Source: Fontisubflavum oceani (GTDB lineage Bacteria > Pseudomonadota > Alphaproteobacteria > Rhodobacterales > Rhodobacteraceae). From it: a DNA stretch of 64,000 nt. Both the position numbers and the translations under genes were made by a program. Of the stretch, positions 36,074 to 44,876 are shown piece by piece. The DNA is taken from NCBI RefSeq assembly GCF_030407165.1, contig NZ_CP129111.1, positions 2,604,001 to 2,668,000 on the forward strand, given 5' to 3'. The notes under the pieces were generated by a model. It had not been told where the DNA came from. It did no database searches and was given only the letters and a program-made list of their open reading frames with translations. Within the stretch, counting starts at the first letter, position 1. Every line of letters begins with the position of its first letter.

Positions 36074-36561
36074 TCAATCGCGTGATTGGTGGTGCGGCGG
36101 CGACCCGCGCCTTGGGGGAGGCCGCGGAGGGCGTCGCGGAGGTGTTCGTGCCCTCGGCGACCCGTCGCATGGAACTGAGCGCCGAGGCGCATCGCGCCGC
36201 GTTGGACAGCCATTCGGAAGAGTTCCAATCTATCCGGCCAGGGCTTTTTGACCGTTTTGTCAATGGATTAAACCGTATGCCGCGGCCGATGTTGGCGCTT
36301 GGGACCCTCGGGCTCTTCATCTATGCGATGGTCGATCCGGTCAGTTTTGCCAGCCGGATGGTCGGGCTGGCGGAGGTGCCCGAGCCCCTTTGGTGGCTTC
36401 TGGGCGCAATCGTCAGTTTCTATTTCGGCGCGCGCGAGATGTATTACTTCCGCAGCCCGCATGCCCCCGCCGATAATCGGCCACCCGAACCACGCCCGGC
36501 GCGTGACGACAATCCCGCGCTCTCGGCTTGGCGGAACGAGGCGGTGCGGCGCGCCCGATGA
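36064..36561 (+). CDS. Holin, 3-TM type, GTA lysis-type
   Basis: A 165-residue protein of the alphaproteobacterial holin family. An amphipathic N-terminal part (LGEAAEGVAEVFVPSATRRMELSAEAHRAAL) precedes hydrophobic segments around MPRPMLALGTLGLFIYAMVDP and PLWWLLGAIVSFYFGAREMYYF, then a charged proline-rich tail. It would open the inner membrane so the endolysin can reach the wall. Its start overlaps the endolysin stop. No phage structural gene is nearby. Confidence 0.85.
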   Translation: MGLINRVIGGAAATRALGEAAEGVAEVFVPSATRRMELSAEAHRAALDSHSEEFQSIRPGLFDRFVNGLNRMPRPMLALGTLGLFIYAMVDPVSFASRMVGLAEVPEPLWWLLGAIVSFYFGAREMYYFRSPHAPADNRPPEPRPARDDNPALSAWRNEAVRRAR

Positions 36562-36562
36562 A

Positions 36563-37948
36563 CTAGGGCAGATAGGCGGACCGATCCGCCGCGCCCAGAT
36601 CCCAGAATAGGCCGGTCATCACGCCAAGTGCATCGCGCAGGACGGCGGCCGGCAGATGTTCATTCGGCGCATGCTGCGAGCAACCAGGATAGGAATGTGG
36701 CACCCAAATCGTCGGCAGGCCCAGAATGTCGGTGAAGATGTCATTGGGCAGCGAGCCGCCAAGCGACGGTAGGATGGCTGGTGCTTTGCCGGTCGTCTGC
36801 TGCAACGATTGCGCCGCGAACCCAACCGCGGGGTGATCGGCGGGTGTTTGGCTGGCCCGAAACGCGCCGCCCTCTGGGGTAATCTCCACATGGGCAAAGC
36901 CGTGCGCGTCCAGATGGGTGCGAAGGGCCGGTAGGATACCGTCCGGGTCAACACCGGTGACATAGCGCAACTGGAGCCAGGCATGGGCCTCGGGCGGGAT
37001 CGCATTGACCGGCTGTTCCGGGGTGCCGCAGGTGAAAGCGAGAATCTCGGCGGACGACCAGGCGTGAACCCGCTCGGCAGGCGTCAGCCCCGGCTCACCC
37101 CAATCTGGATCGACCTCACCGCCCACGGGCACAAGCCCCTCCAGTGCCGCGCGTGCGGCGGCGGGGATGTTATTTGGTTTCCAAGCATTGATTTTCAGTC
37201 GGCCCTCGGCGTCAACAATGCTCGCCAAAACATTGGCCAACTCAAACCCGGGATTGGCCACCGCACCGCCGAAATTGCCGGAATGACGACCGCCAACCCG
37301 GCGGCGGATGCTCAGTTTCATCGTATATCCGCCACGCGCGCCGAGAAACAGCGTCGGGTGATCCGCGTTCAAGCGCGGCCCATCGGACGCCACGAGCAGA
37401 TCGGCGGCAAGGCGCGATTTGTTTTCGGCGCATAACCGAGCCAGGCCTGGAGATCCCGCTTCCTCGCCCATCTCAAGAATCAGTTTTAAGTTCACACCGA
37501 GAGATCCCCGCGTCGCGATGACGGCGGAGATGGCGGAGAGATTGATCAGATGTTGGCCTTTGTTGTCGGCCACGCCCCGTCCGAACCAGAGCCCATCTGC
37601 ATCGGTCAATTGCCAGGGGTCGCGGTCGGCATCCCAGCGCCCTTCCATGCCCGGCACTGTGTCACCATGGCCATAGCTGAGGATGGTCGGCAGGGCAGGG
37701 TCCTCGATCCGCTCGGCCAAAAGAAAGGGGAAGCCGCTTTCGGGATCGGTCAAGACCTCGGTTTTGAATCCGAGAACATCGAGTTTGGCGATGATCGTGT
37801 CGAGATATGCAGTGAGATGCTGCCCGGCACCGGGCGCGGTGCTGTCGGATGGAATTGCGACGAGTTCGGCGAGGGCATCGAAGAACCGGCCATCATCAAA
37901 GGCGTCATGGGCGAGGGTGATGGCATCGGCGCGGGTGGCGGGGGACAT
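36563..37948 (-). CDS. M20-family metallopeptidase (dipeptidase-like)
   Basis: A 461-residue di-zinc peptidase/deacylase. Metal-binding and catalytic text: TILSYGHGDTVPGMEGRW (first His/Asp), LWFGRGVADNKGQHLINL (bridging Asp), LILEMGEEAGSPGL (catalytic Glu), the dimerisation domain beginning RVGGRHSGNFGGAVANPG, and PHSYPGCSQHAPNEHLPAAVL (last His). It is of the carnosinase/DapE-like branch. It converges on the holin gene with one base between stops. Substrate unknown. Confidence 0.85.
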   Translation of the reverse strand: MSPATRADAITLAHDAFDDGRFFDALAELVAIPSDSTAPGAGQHLTAYLDTIIAKLDVLGFKTEVLTDPESGFPFLLAERIEDPALPTILSYGHGDTVPGMEGRWDADRDPWQLTDADGLWFGRGVADNKGQHLINLSAISAVIATRGSLGVNLKLILEMGEEAGSPGLARLCAENKSRLAADLLVASDGPRLNADHPTLFLGARGGYTMKLSIRRRVGGRHSGNFGGAVANPGFELANVLASIVDAEGRLKINAWKPNNIPAAARAALEGLVPVGGEVDPDWGEPGLTPAERVHAWSSAEILAFTCGTPEQPVNAIPPEAHAWLQLRYVTGVDPDGILPALRTHLDAHGFAHVEITPEGGAFRASQTPADHPAVGFAAQSLQQTTGKAPAILPSLGGSLPNDIFTDILGLPTIWVPHSYPGCSQHAPNEHLPAAVLRDALGVMTGLFWDLGAADRSAYLP

Positions 37949-38042
37949 GGAGGCTCCGGATCAATGAGGGGGACGATCACTATAGAGCCAATCTCCGAGT
38001 CGAGGATCAAGACCCGATCGCGCACGCCATCGGAATGGCGAC

Positions 38043-39263
38043 TCACCCGCCGGCGAGGTCTCGGGCGATGGCGCGGAAGGCGGCGATGGTTTCATGGTCA
38101 TTATTGTCGAAGTGATAGTCGGCGCTGGTCTTGACGATCACCACCTCCCGAACCGGATCGACATAGATATATTGCCCCCAAATGCCAATCGCGGTGTAAT
38201 CGCCCTGCGGCTCCTCGGGAATCCACCAGTGATAGCCATAGCCGAAGGTCCAGGATGAGGCCGGATTGTCTCCCGGTTCAAGATGCGGCGCCGATGGCGT
38301 GACGGATGCCGCGACCCAATCGGCAGGGACGATCTGTTGCCCGTCCCGAGCCCCATTTTGCAGATAGAGTTGACCAAAGCGGCCATAATCCCGCAGCGTT
38401 GCATTGAGGCAGCAGAGTGGCAGAACATCGCCGGCGCGATTTGTGCTCCAAAACGCATCCGCTTCTGCCCCCATCGGCCCCCAAAGGCGGCTCTGCAAAT
38501 ACGCATGCGCCGACATGCCGGTCGCCCCTTCCAGCGCGAGGCCGAGGGCGATGCTGTCTGAGCTTATATAGTTGTTATACTCTCCGGGTGGGCGGAGCGC
38601 GTCTTGACCGTGAATCGTCTCGGCAAGCGGCGTGCCCATCGGAAAGCTGACAAACAACATATTCACGTCTGACATCGGATTGTCGTAATCTTCGTCAAAC
38701 CCGATGCCCGATGACATGGTCAACGCATCCTCAATCGGCACAGCGCCATAGGCCGTCCCGGCCAGCGCGGGCACATATGTCTCGATCGGGTCCGTGATAT
38801 CCGCGATATGGCCTTCGTCGATCGCGATGCCAATCAGTGCCGAGAGGACGGATTTCGCAACGGACCAGGACGTGAATTGTGAGGTCTCATCGCCGCCCAG
38901 ATAATAGCTCTCATGGGCGATCTGACCTTGGTGGAGCACGAGAAAGCCGGTGGTTTCTGTGCGCTCTAGGAATGCCGATAATGCGAGATCTTGGCCATTG
39001 AAACCATAACTCTCGGGCAAAGCACGGGGCGCGGTTTCCAGCGCCCAAACCGAGCCGCTGCGGCTTACAGGTTCAAAGGGAAAGACCGTATCCATGCTGC
39101 GGAAATTCGCGACGCGATAGTCATCCGCGAAGAGTGTAACACCGACCCAATAGGGGCTGTTTCGCAGCCAGATATACCCGGCGATGGCGATGATCAGCAA
39201 CGCCCCCAATAGCCAGAGAAAAATGCGAGAAGTCTTACGTAAGGTCATGATAATTGAGGCCAT
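38043..39263 (-). CDS. Serine hydrolase of the class C beta-lactamase family, membrane-anchored
   Basis: A 406-residue protein with an N-terminal membrane anchor (IFLWLLGALLIIAIAGYIWL) and a periplasmic beta-lactamase/penicillin-binding fold. The catalytic motifs are SxxK (FTSWSVAKSVLSALIG) and YxN (PPGEYNNYISSDSIAL); WTFGYGYHWW near the end is also family-typical. Members include esterases and peptidases; resistance is not implied. No clear ribosome site lies before the start, so ATG 39248 is also possible. Confidence 0.8.
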   Translation of the reverse strand: MASIIMTLRKTSRIFLWLLGALLIIAIAGYIWLRNSPYWVGVTLFADDYRVANFRSMDTVFPFEPVSRSGSVWALETAPRALPESYGFNGQDLALSAFLERTETTGFLVLHQGQIAHESYYLGGDETSQFTSWSVAKSVLSALIGIAIDEGHIADITDPIETYVPALAGTAYGAVPIEDALTMSSGIGFDEDYDNPMSDVNMLFVSFPMGTPLAETIHGQDALRPPGEYNNYISSDSIALGLALEGATGMSAHAYLQSRLWGPMGAEADAFWSTNRAGDVLPLCCLNATLRDYGRFGQLYLQNGARDGQQIVPADWVAASVTPSAPHLEPGDNPASSWTFGYGYHWWIPEEPQGDYTAIGIWGQYIYVDPVREVVIVKTSADYHFDNNDHETIAAFRAIARDLAGG

Positions 39264-39366
39264 TTAGGGATGCGTCCAACCCGATCATCATATCGCAATT
39301 GGTCGGTTGCGAGAAGCCAAACGCTGCAGCCGCGGCGCGATAATCCGATGGGAGTTTCCTATCCAA

Positions 39367-39495
39367 TCAAGCCTTCTTGCCTTGCTCCATCTGCTTGGCT
39401 TGGAGCGATGCCCACCAGACAAAACCGGCCCCGAGCAAAAACACACCAAAGCCTGCGAAAAACAGACAGATAAATAACATCGGGTTCATCATCAT
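39367..39495 (-). CDS. Small single-pass membrane protein
   Basis: A 42-residue protein starting MMMNPMLFICLFFAGFGVFL. The hydrophobic helix runs from about residue 5 to 29 and is followed by a basic tail SLQAKQMEQGKKA. A good ribosome site (AAGGTGG) lies seven bases upstream of the first ATG. The plausible helix plus charged tail and clean start signal support a real gene. Function unknown. Confidence 0.6.
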   Translation of the reverse strand: MMMNPMLFICLFFAGFGVFLLGAGFVWWASLQAKQMEQGKKA

Positions 39496-39719
39496 ATCCA
39501 CCTTCGTTGATCTCCATTCAGAACATGCGCCGAAAACTACGGGCTGAAAGAGTGGACGGCGATGACTTGTGTCAAAGAGCTGATGTCTCGCGCGTCAATC
39601 CGCGTCGTTTGTAGCGGGTTGCGTATCGCGCATCATCGGACCGACAGGTTTGATCTTGGTCAAGGCAGAACCCCGAGGCTGTGACATGTATCGGGAAAAC
39701 CAACCCGGATGATGGTGCC
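39496..39719. other. Gap before the VOC gene, no feature seen
   Basis: No RNA gene, repeat or clear promoter was recognised between the small membrane protein and the VOC-family gene; the regulatory sequences of both divergent genes must lie here. Confidence 0.4.
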
Positions 39720-40475
39720 ATGACTACTGAAAAACGAGGTCGGATCGTCTGGCACGATCTCTTTACGCCCGATGCCGAGCGGTCCAAATCCTTCTACCAA
39801 GACGTTGCTCATTGGAGCTACCTGACCGAACACGCGAAGGATTTTGCCTGGGGCGGTGGCGAGAAAGACTTCACGCTCGCCCTGTTGGATGGCGAGGCGG
39901 GGGCAGGGATCATTGATCAGACGCCCGGACCGGTTGTTGGCTGGATTCCCTATGTCGAGGTCGAGGATGTGGATGCCACGGCTGTGCTTGCGGTGGACCA
40001 TGGCGGGACAATCGTCAAGCCGCCGTTCGAAGTCCCCGGCGTTGGCCGCAACTGCGTCCTGCGCGACCCGCACGGGGCGCATATCGGGATTTCGCTGTCG
40101 CGCCATGCGTTTCCGGCACCCACAAAGCAGTTTGCGGCAGAGCGGTACTTGAGCAGCAGTGGCGGCTTTCCGGCAACATTCTACCATCGACTCTTTGGAT
40201 GGGAGGTGGCGGAAGACCTTTCCATCTCGGCAAAAGATAGATCAATCATGCTAAATGGGAAGACCCTGGCGCTCTGCGAAGGTGGCGATGATGCGTCCGA
40301 TACGGCGCCGCTATGGCTTCCAAGCCTTCAGGTCGGCGATTTGCCAGAGGCTCTCAACCGCGGCCGCCTCGCCGGTGCCACCGTCCTGCGGCCAGCGAAA
40401 GGGGCGCAGCAGGACGCCCGTGGCACGCTGCTTCGCGATCCCACTGGGGGGCTGTTCTCATTGGCCGTGGGGTGA
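39720..40475 (+). CDS. VOC-family (glyoxalase/dioxygenase-fold) protein, two domains
   Basis: A 251-residue protein with two tandem VOC modules. The first contains GRIVWHDLFTPDAERSKSFYQDV, VVGWIPYVEVEDVDATAVLAVDHGG and NCVLRDPHGAHIGI. The second spans about 135-251 and ends LRDPTGGLFSLAVG. Such proteins act on lactoyl-thiol-like or catechol substrates or bind antibiotics, but many are uncharacterised. The metal ligands are not all clear in the second module. The start at 39720 lies in a region without a strong ribosome site. Confidence 0.75.
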   Translation: MTTEKRGRIVWHDLFTPDAERSKSFYQDVAHWSYLTEHAKDFAWGGGEKDFTLALLDGEAGAGIIDQTPGPVVGWIPYVEVEDVDATAVLAVDHGGTIVKPPFEVPGVGRNCVLRDPHGAHIGISLSRHAFPAPTKQFAAERYLSSSGGFPATFYHRLFGWEVAEDLSISAKDRSIMLNGKTLALCEGGDDASDTAPLWLPSLQVGDLPEALNRGRLAGATVLRPAKGAQQDARGTLLRDPTGGLFSLAVG

Positions 40476-40592
40476 TCTTGGGCGCATCGATCCGAGAAAG
40501 TCGTGAGCGACGCATCGGGTGCCAAGGCAGATTAATCAGACAACCCGGACTGATTGAGTTGGTTGCGCATTGACGGTTTAGGTGCAGCGAGC

Positions 40593-40629
40593 AAAAGGGC
40601 GGCGGCTCTGATATCATGCGCCGCCCTTT
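40593..40629 (-). terminator. Rho-independent terminator of the IalB-type gene
   Basis: A perfect eleven-base stem (AAAGGGCGGCG / CGCCGCCCTTT) with a fourteen-base loop, followed on the minus strand by a short T-run, begins five bases past the stop of the ialB-type gene. Confidence 0.75.
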
Positions 40630-40633
40630 GCCA

Positions 40634-41149
40634 TTAAGAGTCTTGCAGCCGGTTCCAAGCATTGGTGAAGCCAGCAAGCGAAATCTCAACGATAAAGGGG
40701 TCCTCATCCGCGCTGGTCATCTGGATTTGAGCGATACTTCCACGTCGCAGCAAACCGACTTCCTCGTCCGTGAGTGTGCCGCGGGCAAGACACCCGGCGG
40801 GCAGGCAGGTCCGGAACGCCAGAACCGCGACTTGGCCTTCTTCGACATCGATTTGAACACCGCCGGAAAGAAGCAGCCCAAAGGGTGTCAGGATGACCAG
40901 ATTTGCGTCATCTCCATCAGGTTGCAGCACGACGCTCAAAACCCGCTGCCCACTATCTTGTTGCTGTAGCTGCTGCGACATTTCGCAAAGCTGCCTCTCA
41001 AGCGGTTCGCCTGCGGTGTCCACGCTGACGCAGTTCACTGTCCAAGCGTCATAGGTTTCTGTGACTGTGCTTGGCAGTGGCGGCGTTTGTTGCGCAAAAG
41101 ATAAGCCTGGCGCCAAGGCCAGGACGATGGAAAGGGCGAGAGATCGCAT
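40634..41149 (-). CDS. Invasion-associated locus B (IalB) family protein
   Basis: A 171-residue secreted protein with signal peptide MRSLALSIVLALAPGLSFAQ and the IalB-type core: TYDAWTVNCV, CEMSQQL, VILTPFGLLLSGGVQIDVEEG and FRTCLPAGCLARGTL with paired Cys. Members are widespread in alphaproteobacteria as periplasmic/envelope proteins; their role outside Bartonella is unclear. The first five codons are duplicated 3.6 kb away at 44761-44774, marking the edge of the autotransporter duplication. Confidence 0.85.
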   Translation of the reverse strand: MRSLALSIVLALAPGLSFAQQTPPLPSTVTETYDAWTVNCVSVDTAGEPLERQLCEMSQQLQQQDSGQRVLSVVLQPDGDDANLVILTPFGLLLSGGVQIDVEEGQVAVLAFRTCLPAGCLARGTLTDEEVGLLRRGSIAQIQMTSADEDPFIVEISLAGFTNAWNRLQDS

Positions 41150-41181
41150 CAGCAGGGGGTCCTGTTTGTTAGGGGAGGGTA

Positions 41182-41203
41182 CCCCCGCCAGTGCGGGCGG
41201 GGG
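41182..41203 (-). terminator. Hairpin after autotransporter 1
   Basis: An eight-base stem CCCCCGCC / GGCGGGGG lies 48 bases past the stop. It has no T-run, so it may stabilise the 3' end rather than terminate. The duplicate copy after autotransporter 2 is at 44804-44833. Confidence 0.5.
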
Positions 41204-41250
41204 CGATAGGGATCGTGATATGACCCGTGTGTTGGACGGAAGCCGTTGGA

Positions 41251-44232
41251 TCAGAAGTCCATTCGGAACCCTGCCGAAAGGCGCAGGCCCTGATTGTCCG
41301 AGGAGGCGCCGCCCAGAGCGGTTCGGTAGCTGGCTTCACCATAGAGAGACTGCCCCGGGGCAAGCTGCAAATCGCCGCCAATGCCGATTTCGGCCCAGGT
41401 GGACTCGGCCTCGGCCGACAGATCGGCACCAGCGACATTTGTGGTCTGCGCGCCAGACAGGTCATGCCAGATATTGCCAATGGCATTGAACTGACCACGG
41501 TCGGTGACCTCCGTTTCATAGGCCAGACCAAGCCGGGTCACCAAGGTGTCATTCGTTCCCGGGTCCACCGCATTGCCGTCCTCGTCGGTGAAAGCTTCAC
41601 CGTTCAGCATGCCCCATATCAGTTGCGCTTGCGGGATCAGCGTGCCGCCGCCGGGGAGCGTAAATTGCTGCCCGACTTCGGCACTCAGCGCCAAGGCTTG
41701 ACTCTTATGACCAGTTATCAAGTTGCCGGACGTAGACGACGACATATCACTGGAAATCCAGTTCATCTGCCCCTGAAAGTCGAGATACATGCCCGAGCCA
41801 CTAAACCAGGTGCCAGTCGCCCCGATCCCATAGCCATCGGCGTCAATCTGGCCAGTGCCACCCGCGCTGCTGATATTGGCCGAAATCTGGCCATATTGCA
41901 CGGTTGCCCCGACAACCCAACGGCCGATGCCATTGGTTTCCAGGTCGAAATCCGCCCCGGCTTGCACGCCGGTCTGGGTGCTTTCAAAACTTGTGCGCCC
42001 GCTGGCGGAAGAGAGCGTGCTTTCCAGACGATCGCCAACAACGCGCACCCACAACTCCCGCCCCTCCGCAGTTGACCGCTCCTGGTCTCCAGCAGAGGAC
42101 CGCTGGCTCAGACGGCCCCCCAGAGTGGGCAGATTGTTGAACCCGCCAAGAACCTCAGGAGAGGATTGATAGACCGCGCCGGTGCTGGTGAGGGTCGAGC
42201 GCAGATACCAATCCAGATCGGATGCATTCTGTTCGAACTCATACAGGAAAGCACCGTTGGTCTGAGGGCCGCCGACAAAGGTAAAGGCATCGGTTGGGGA
42301 GGTGATCCCATCGGTATCCACCAGAAGGATATCCGTCCCGGAGGCGGCTGCTGAGACATTGGCGATCTCAATCGTGGTCACGCCAGACAGAGCACCTTGC
42401 ACCACCAATGTATCTGCCGTGCCGCGGCCAAAATCGACATCTAAACGCAGCGTGCCGCCGCCGGTATAGTCGCCAGCAACAACCAGCGCATCTCCAGCAG
42501 CGCCATCTTGAAGCGTGATCGTCGAGAGGTTCGTTAGGTTGCCGCCCGACCCACCATCTCCCTGCAAGAACAGACCGCCGCCGGAGGCATCAAGCACGCT
42601 ACCGCCATCGACCGTTGTTGAGCCTGCGACCCACGTGGTGTCGCGCACCGATAGGGTTGACCCCGCGCCGATTGCAATCTGCTCCCAACCGGCGACAGAC
42701 GCCGTAGAAATGGTCCCGCTGGACCCCGTAAACGTCAGAACATCGACAAAGCCATCGGTGCTGTCGATATCATCGCCCCCGTCAAACTGAGTCACACCTG
42801 AAACATCCACACCGAAAATGTTGAGCGTATCCGAGCCGGAGCCCAACTCGATCCCACCGACAATAGACGCGCCGGTGTTAACAGTTGTTGTCGACTCTCC
42901 TTCGTAGTTGACGATGGCGCGCCCCGCCGCTGCGCTAACACGCGCACCCGCATCCAAGGTGATCGTGGTTGTGCCCCCCAAGCCCGTCAATGTGTAGATC
43001 GCATCCCCGTTTTCGCCCGTGACCGTGCCGCTTACCGTAACGGTCAAGTCGCCAGACCCGCGATTAGATGCCACGATACCGTCCTGAAGGCTGCTCACGT
43101 CCCCCAAGACATTGATCTCCATGGCGCCTGTGGCGGTCGATGTGTTGCTGGCGACTATGCCCGTTTCGTTGGCGCTCACCGTCCCTCTTGCGGTAATGAT
43201 TGTCGAGCCTGTCCCATTGTTTTCCGCCAGGATGCCGGCAACACCGCCTGTCACGTCAACAGCGTCAATCGAGATATTGCGGGTCAGGTTATCTTGATTG
43301 ATCGCAGAAATCCCATACTGAATGAGAGTCTCAACAGGTCCAGTGCTCGTGATAACGATATCGCCTCCAGCCGCGTTTTCGGCCTCGATTCCTGCGAACC
43401 AACCTTCGACAGTATCGGAGGTCTGGATCAGAAGATCTCCATCATCACGCTGCTCTGCGGCGATGCCATGCCGCGCATTGACGACCTCACTATCTGCGAT
43501 GATCGTCAGATCATGCCGCCCGATTGAAGAGTCATTCTCAGCTAGAATGCCGAATAACGGCGCCGAAACGGTCCTTCCGGCGGCGGTTCTGATCGTCAAA
43601 GCGCCCGTCGAATTCTGAGCGAAAATACCGCGGCCCCCTGCTATTCTGTCAAGGGTCACGTTCCCCCGAGCGTCGATTACGGTTCCCGGCCCAATGCCAG
43701 TGTTAGTGGTGAAGATGGCCTGTGAGCCAAACGACGTAACATCTCCGGTTGTTAGGACTGATACCCCGCCGCCGTCTTGATTGAAGATGTCTAAACCATT
43801 GTTGGACCCGGTGATTGTCGAGTTATGGTTATCGATGAAACTGGCACCGCCACGGCTTATAATGCGGATCGCATTAAGGTCCGGTTGGAGAACTCCAGGG
43901 AGGTTAGTGTTCGAACTATCAACCCCAAACCCCGGTGTGGTTTCAACGGAGACCGGGCCATCTACCTCCATCCACTGCAATGAATCTGTCCCGGTCGCGC
44001 TGGCCGCGCCGGAGCAGCTATAGACACCCGGCGACGTTTGAGCGCAGTTGCCAGCAAAAGCCGCACCCGTTGACATAAAAAGCGCCGGCATGGCCAGGCC
44101 GGTCGCAAGAGCCAGCGCCCCGAAAGAGCAAGACGACAAAAGCCGCCCTCCCGTCGGCGATATGGACGTGACCTTACCCTTCCATTTCGTCAGACGCCCC
44201 GTCGAGGGACGCCAATGATCCGTCATTGCCAT
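41251..44232 (-). CDS. Autotransporter (type Va), copy 1
   Basis: A 993-residue type V secretion protein. It has a long extended signal region (MAMTDHWRPSTGRLTKWKGK then SSCSFGALALATGLAMPALF). A passenger of repetitive beta-helix turns follows (many GDVTSFGSQAIFTTNTGI-like, EAENAAGGDIVITST-like repeats) to about residue 700. The C-terminal beta-barrel covers the last 260-280 residues (LWVRVVGDRL ... GLRLSAGFRMDF, terminal Phe). It is the left copy of a tandem pair; the barrel DNA is nearly identical to copy 2 while the passengers differ, suggesting gene conversion. Passenger target unknown. Confidence 0.88.
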   Translation of the reverse strand: MAMTDHWRPSTGRLTKWKGKVTSISPTGGRLLSSCSFGALALATGLAMPALFMSTGAAFAGNCAQTSPGVYSCSGAASATGTDSLQWMEVDGPVSVETTPGFGVDSSNTNLPGVLQPDLNAIRIISRGGASFIDNHNSTITGSNNGLDIFNQDGGGVSVLTTGDVTSFGSQAIFTTNTGIGPGTVIDARGNVTLDRIAGGRGIFAQNSTGALTIRTAAGRTVSAPLFGILAENDSSIGRHDLTIIADSEVVNARHGIAAEQRDDGDLLIQTSDTVEGWFAGIEAENAAGGDIVITSTGPVETLIQYGISAINQDNLTRNISIDAVDVTGGVAGILAENNGTGSTIITARGTVSANETGIVASNTSTATGAMEINVLGDVSSLQDGIVASNRGSGDLTVTVSGTVTGENGDAIYTLTGLGGTTTITLDAGARVSAAAGRAIVNYEGESTTTVNTGASIVGGIELGSGSDTLNIFGVDVSGVTQFDGGDDIDSTDGFVDVLTFTGSSGTISTASVAGWEQIAIGAGSTLSVRDTTWVAGSTTVDGGSVLDASGGGLFLQGDGGSGGNLTNLSTITLQDGAAGDALVVAGDYTGGGTLRLDVDFGRGTADTLVVQGALSGVTTIEIANVSAAASGTDILLVDTDGITSPTDAFTFVGGPQTNGAFLYEFEQNASDLDWYLRSTLTSTGAVYQSSPEVLGGFNNLPTLGGRLSQRSSAGDQERSTAEGRELWVRVVGDRLESTLSSASGRTSFESTQTGVQAGADFDLETNGIGRWVVGATVQYGQISANISSAGGTGQIDADGYGIGATGTWFSGSGMYLDFQGQMNWISSDMSSSTSGNLITGHKSQALALSAEVGQQFTLPGGGTLIPQAQLIWGMLNGEAFTDEDGNAVDPGTNDTLVTRLGLAYETEVTDRGQFNAIGNIWHDLSGAQTTNVAGADLSAEAESTWAEIGIGGDLQLAPGQSLYGEASYRTALGGASSDNQGLRLSAGFRMDF

Positions 44233-44301
44233 CGTGATTGCCCTTTTGCCCCATTTTTCAATCTTTGTTTCGAGTTAAAATGCTCAGACTGATTACTTAA
44301 A

Positions 44302-44329
44302 CTTTTAAATGAAAACTTTTTCCTGTCAA
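44302..44329 (-). promoter_or_regulatory. Promoter of autotransporter 1
   Basis: On the minus strand a consensus -35 TTGACA (44329-44324), a 16-base spacer and a -10-like TAAAAG (44307-44302) lie about 70 bases before the start codon. Copy 2 has the same elements with the same spacing, and the leader sequences below are also conserved. Confidence 0.65.
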
Positions 44330-44803
44330 TAGATGGCGTTTGAAAGCCTGATCGGGGGGCAGAACCCACGACGTCAAGGTGTTGGCAGGATGGCGTCGCA
44401 TGGACCGGGCGGTGGCGAGCCTGCAGATGTCTGCCGATGAGGTGTCCAGAGGCCGTGCGATGGCCACATTCTCCGGTATTCTGCGGCGATTCTGCGGCGT
44501 GTTTATACCTTATGTTATTGTAATAGAGTCGATATTGGCAATTGGGTGTCGCACAAAAGCGTATCTTCTCCACCACCGTTTGGGGGGTATCCGACATAAG
44601 CCGCCGCACGTATCAAACGCAGAATTCCGCATGGATCAGCAAGGGGAGTTACAGGGTGGATCGGTGCCTGGAACGTATCGATAGCGGTATCGGACATGGA
44701 CGCGTGGATTGATCCGGGCCATCACTGCGCGTGTGCATTTTGACTAAAAAAGGCTTGCGAGCGAGAGATCGCATCAGCAGGGGGGCCTGTTTGTTAGAGG
44801 AGC
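44330..44803. other. Gap between autotransporter copies
   Basis: This 3' flank of copy 2 and 5' flank of copy 1 holds no convincing gene. At 44761-44774 it contains the first five codons of the ialB-type gene (MRSLA) in minus orientation, the left edge of the second duplication unit. The rest is AT-richer and partly similar to the corresponding region upstream of copy 2. Confidence 0.55.
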
Positions 44804-44833
44804 ATCGCCCCCGCGAGTGCAGGCGGGGGCGAT
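44804..44833 (-). terminator. Hairpin after autotransporter 2
   Basis: A perfect eleven-base stem ATCGCCCCCGC / GCGGGGGCGAT with an eight-base loop, 43 bases past the stop; no T-run follows. It is the counterpart of the hairpin at 41182. Confidence 0.55.
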
Positions 44834-44876
44834 GTTCGTGGTACTACGTTGCAGTTTTGGCACCGCATCCACTGGA

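Noticed and set aside
35462..36561. Prophage
   Set aside because: The endolysin and holin stand alone between housekeeping genes; no integrase, terminase, capsid or tail gene is present in the window.
44379..44684. 101-codon plus-strand frame between the autotransporters
   Set aside because: No ribosome site, no domain, and it lies in the duplicated flank where the frame is not kept in the other copy.
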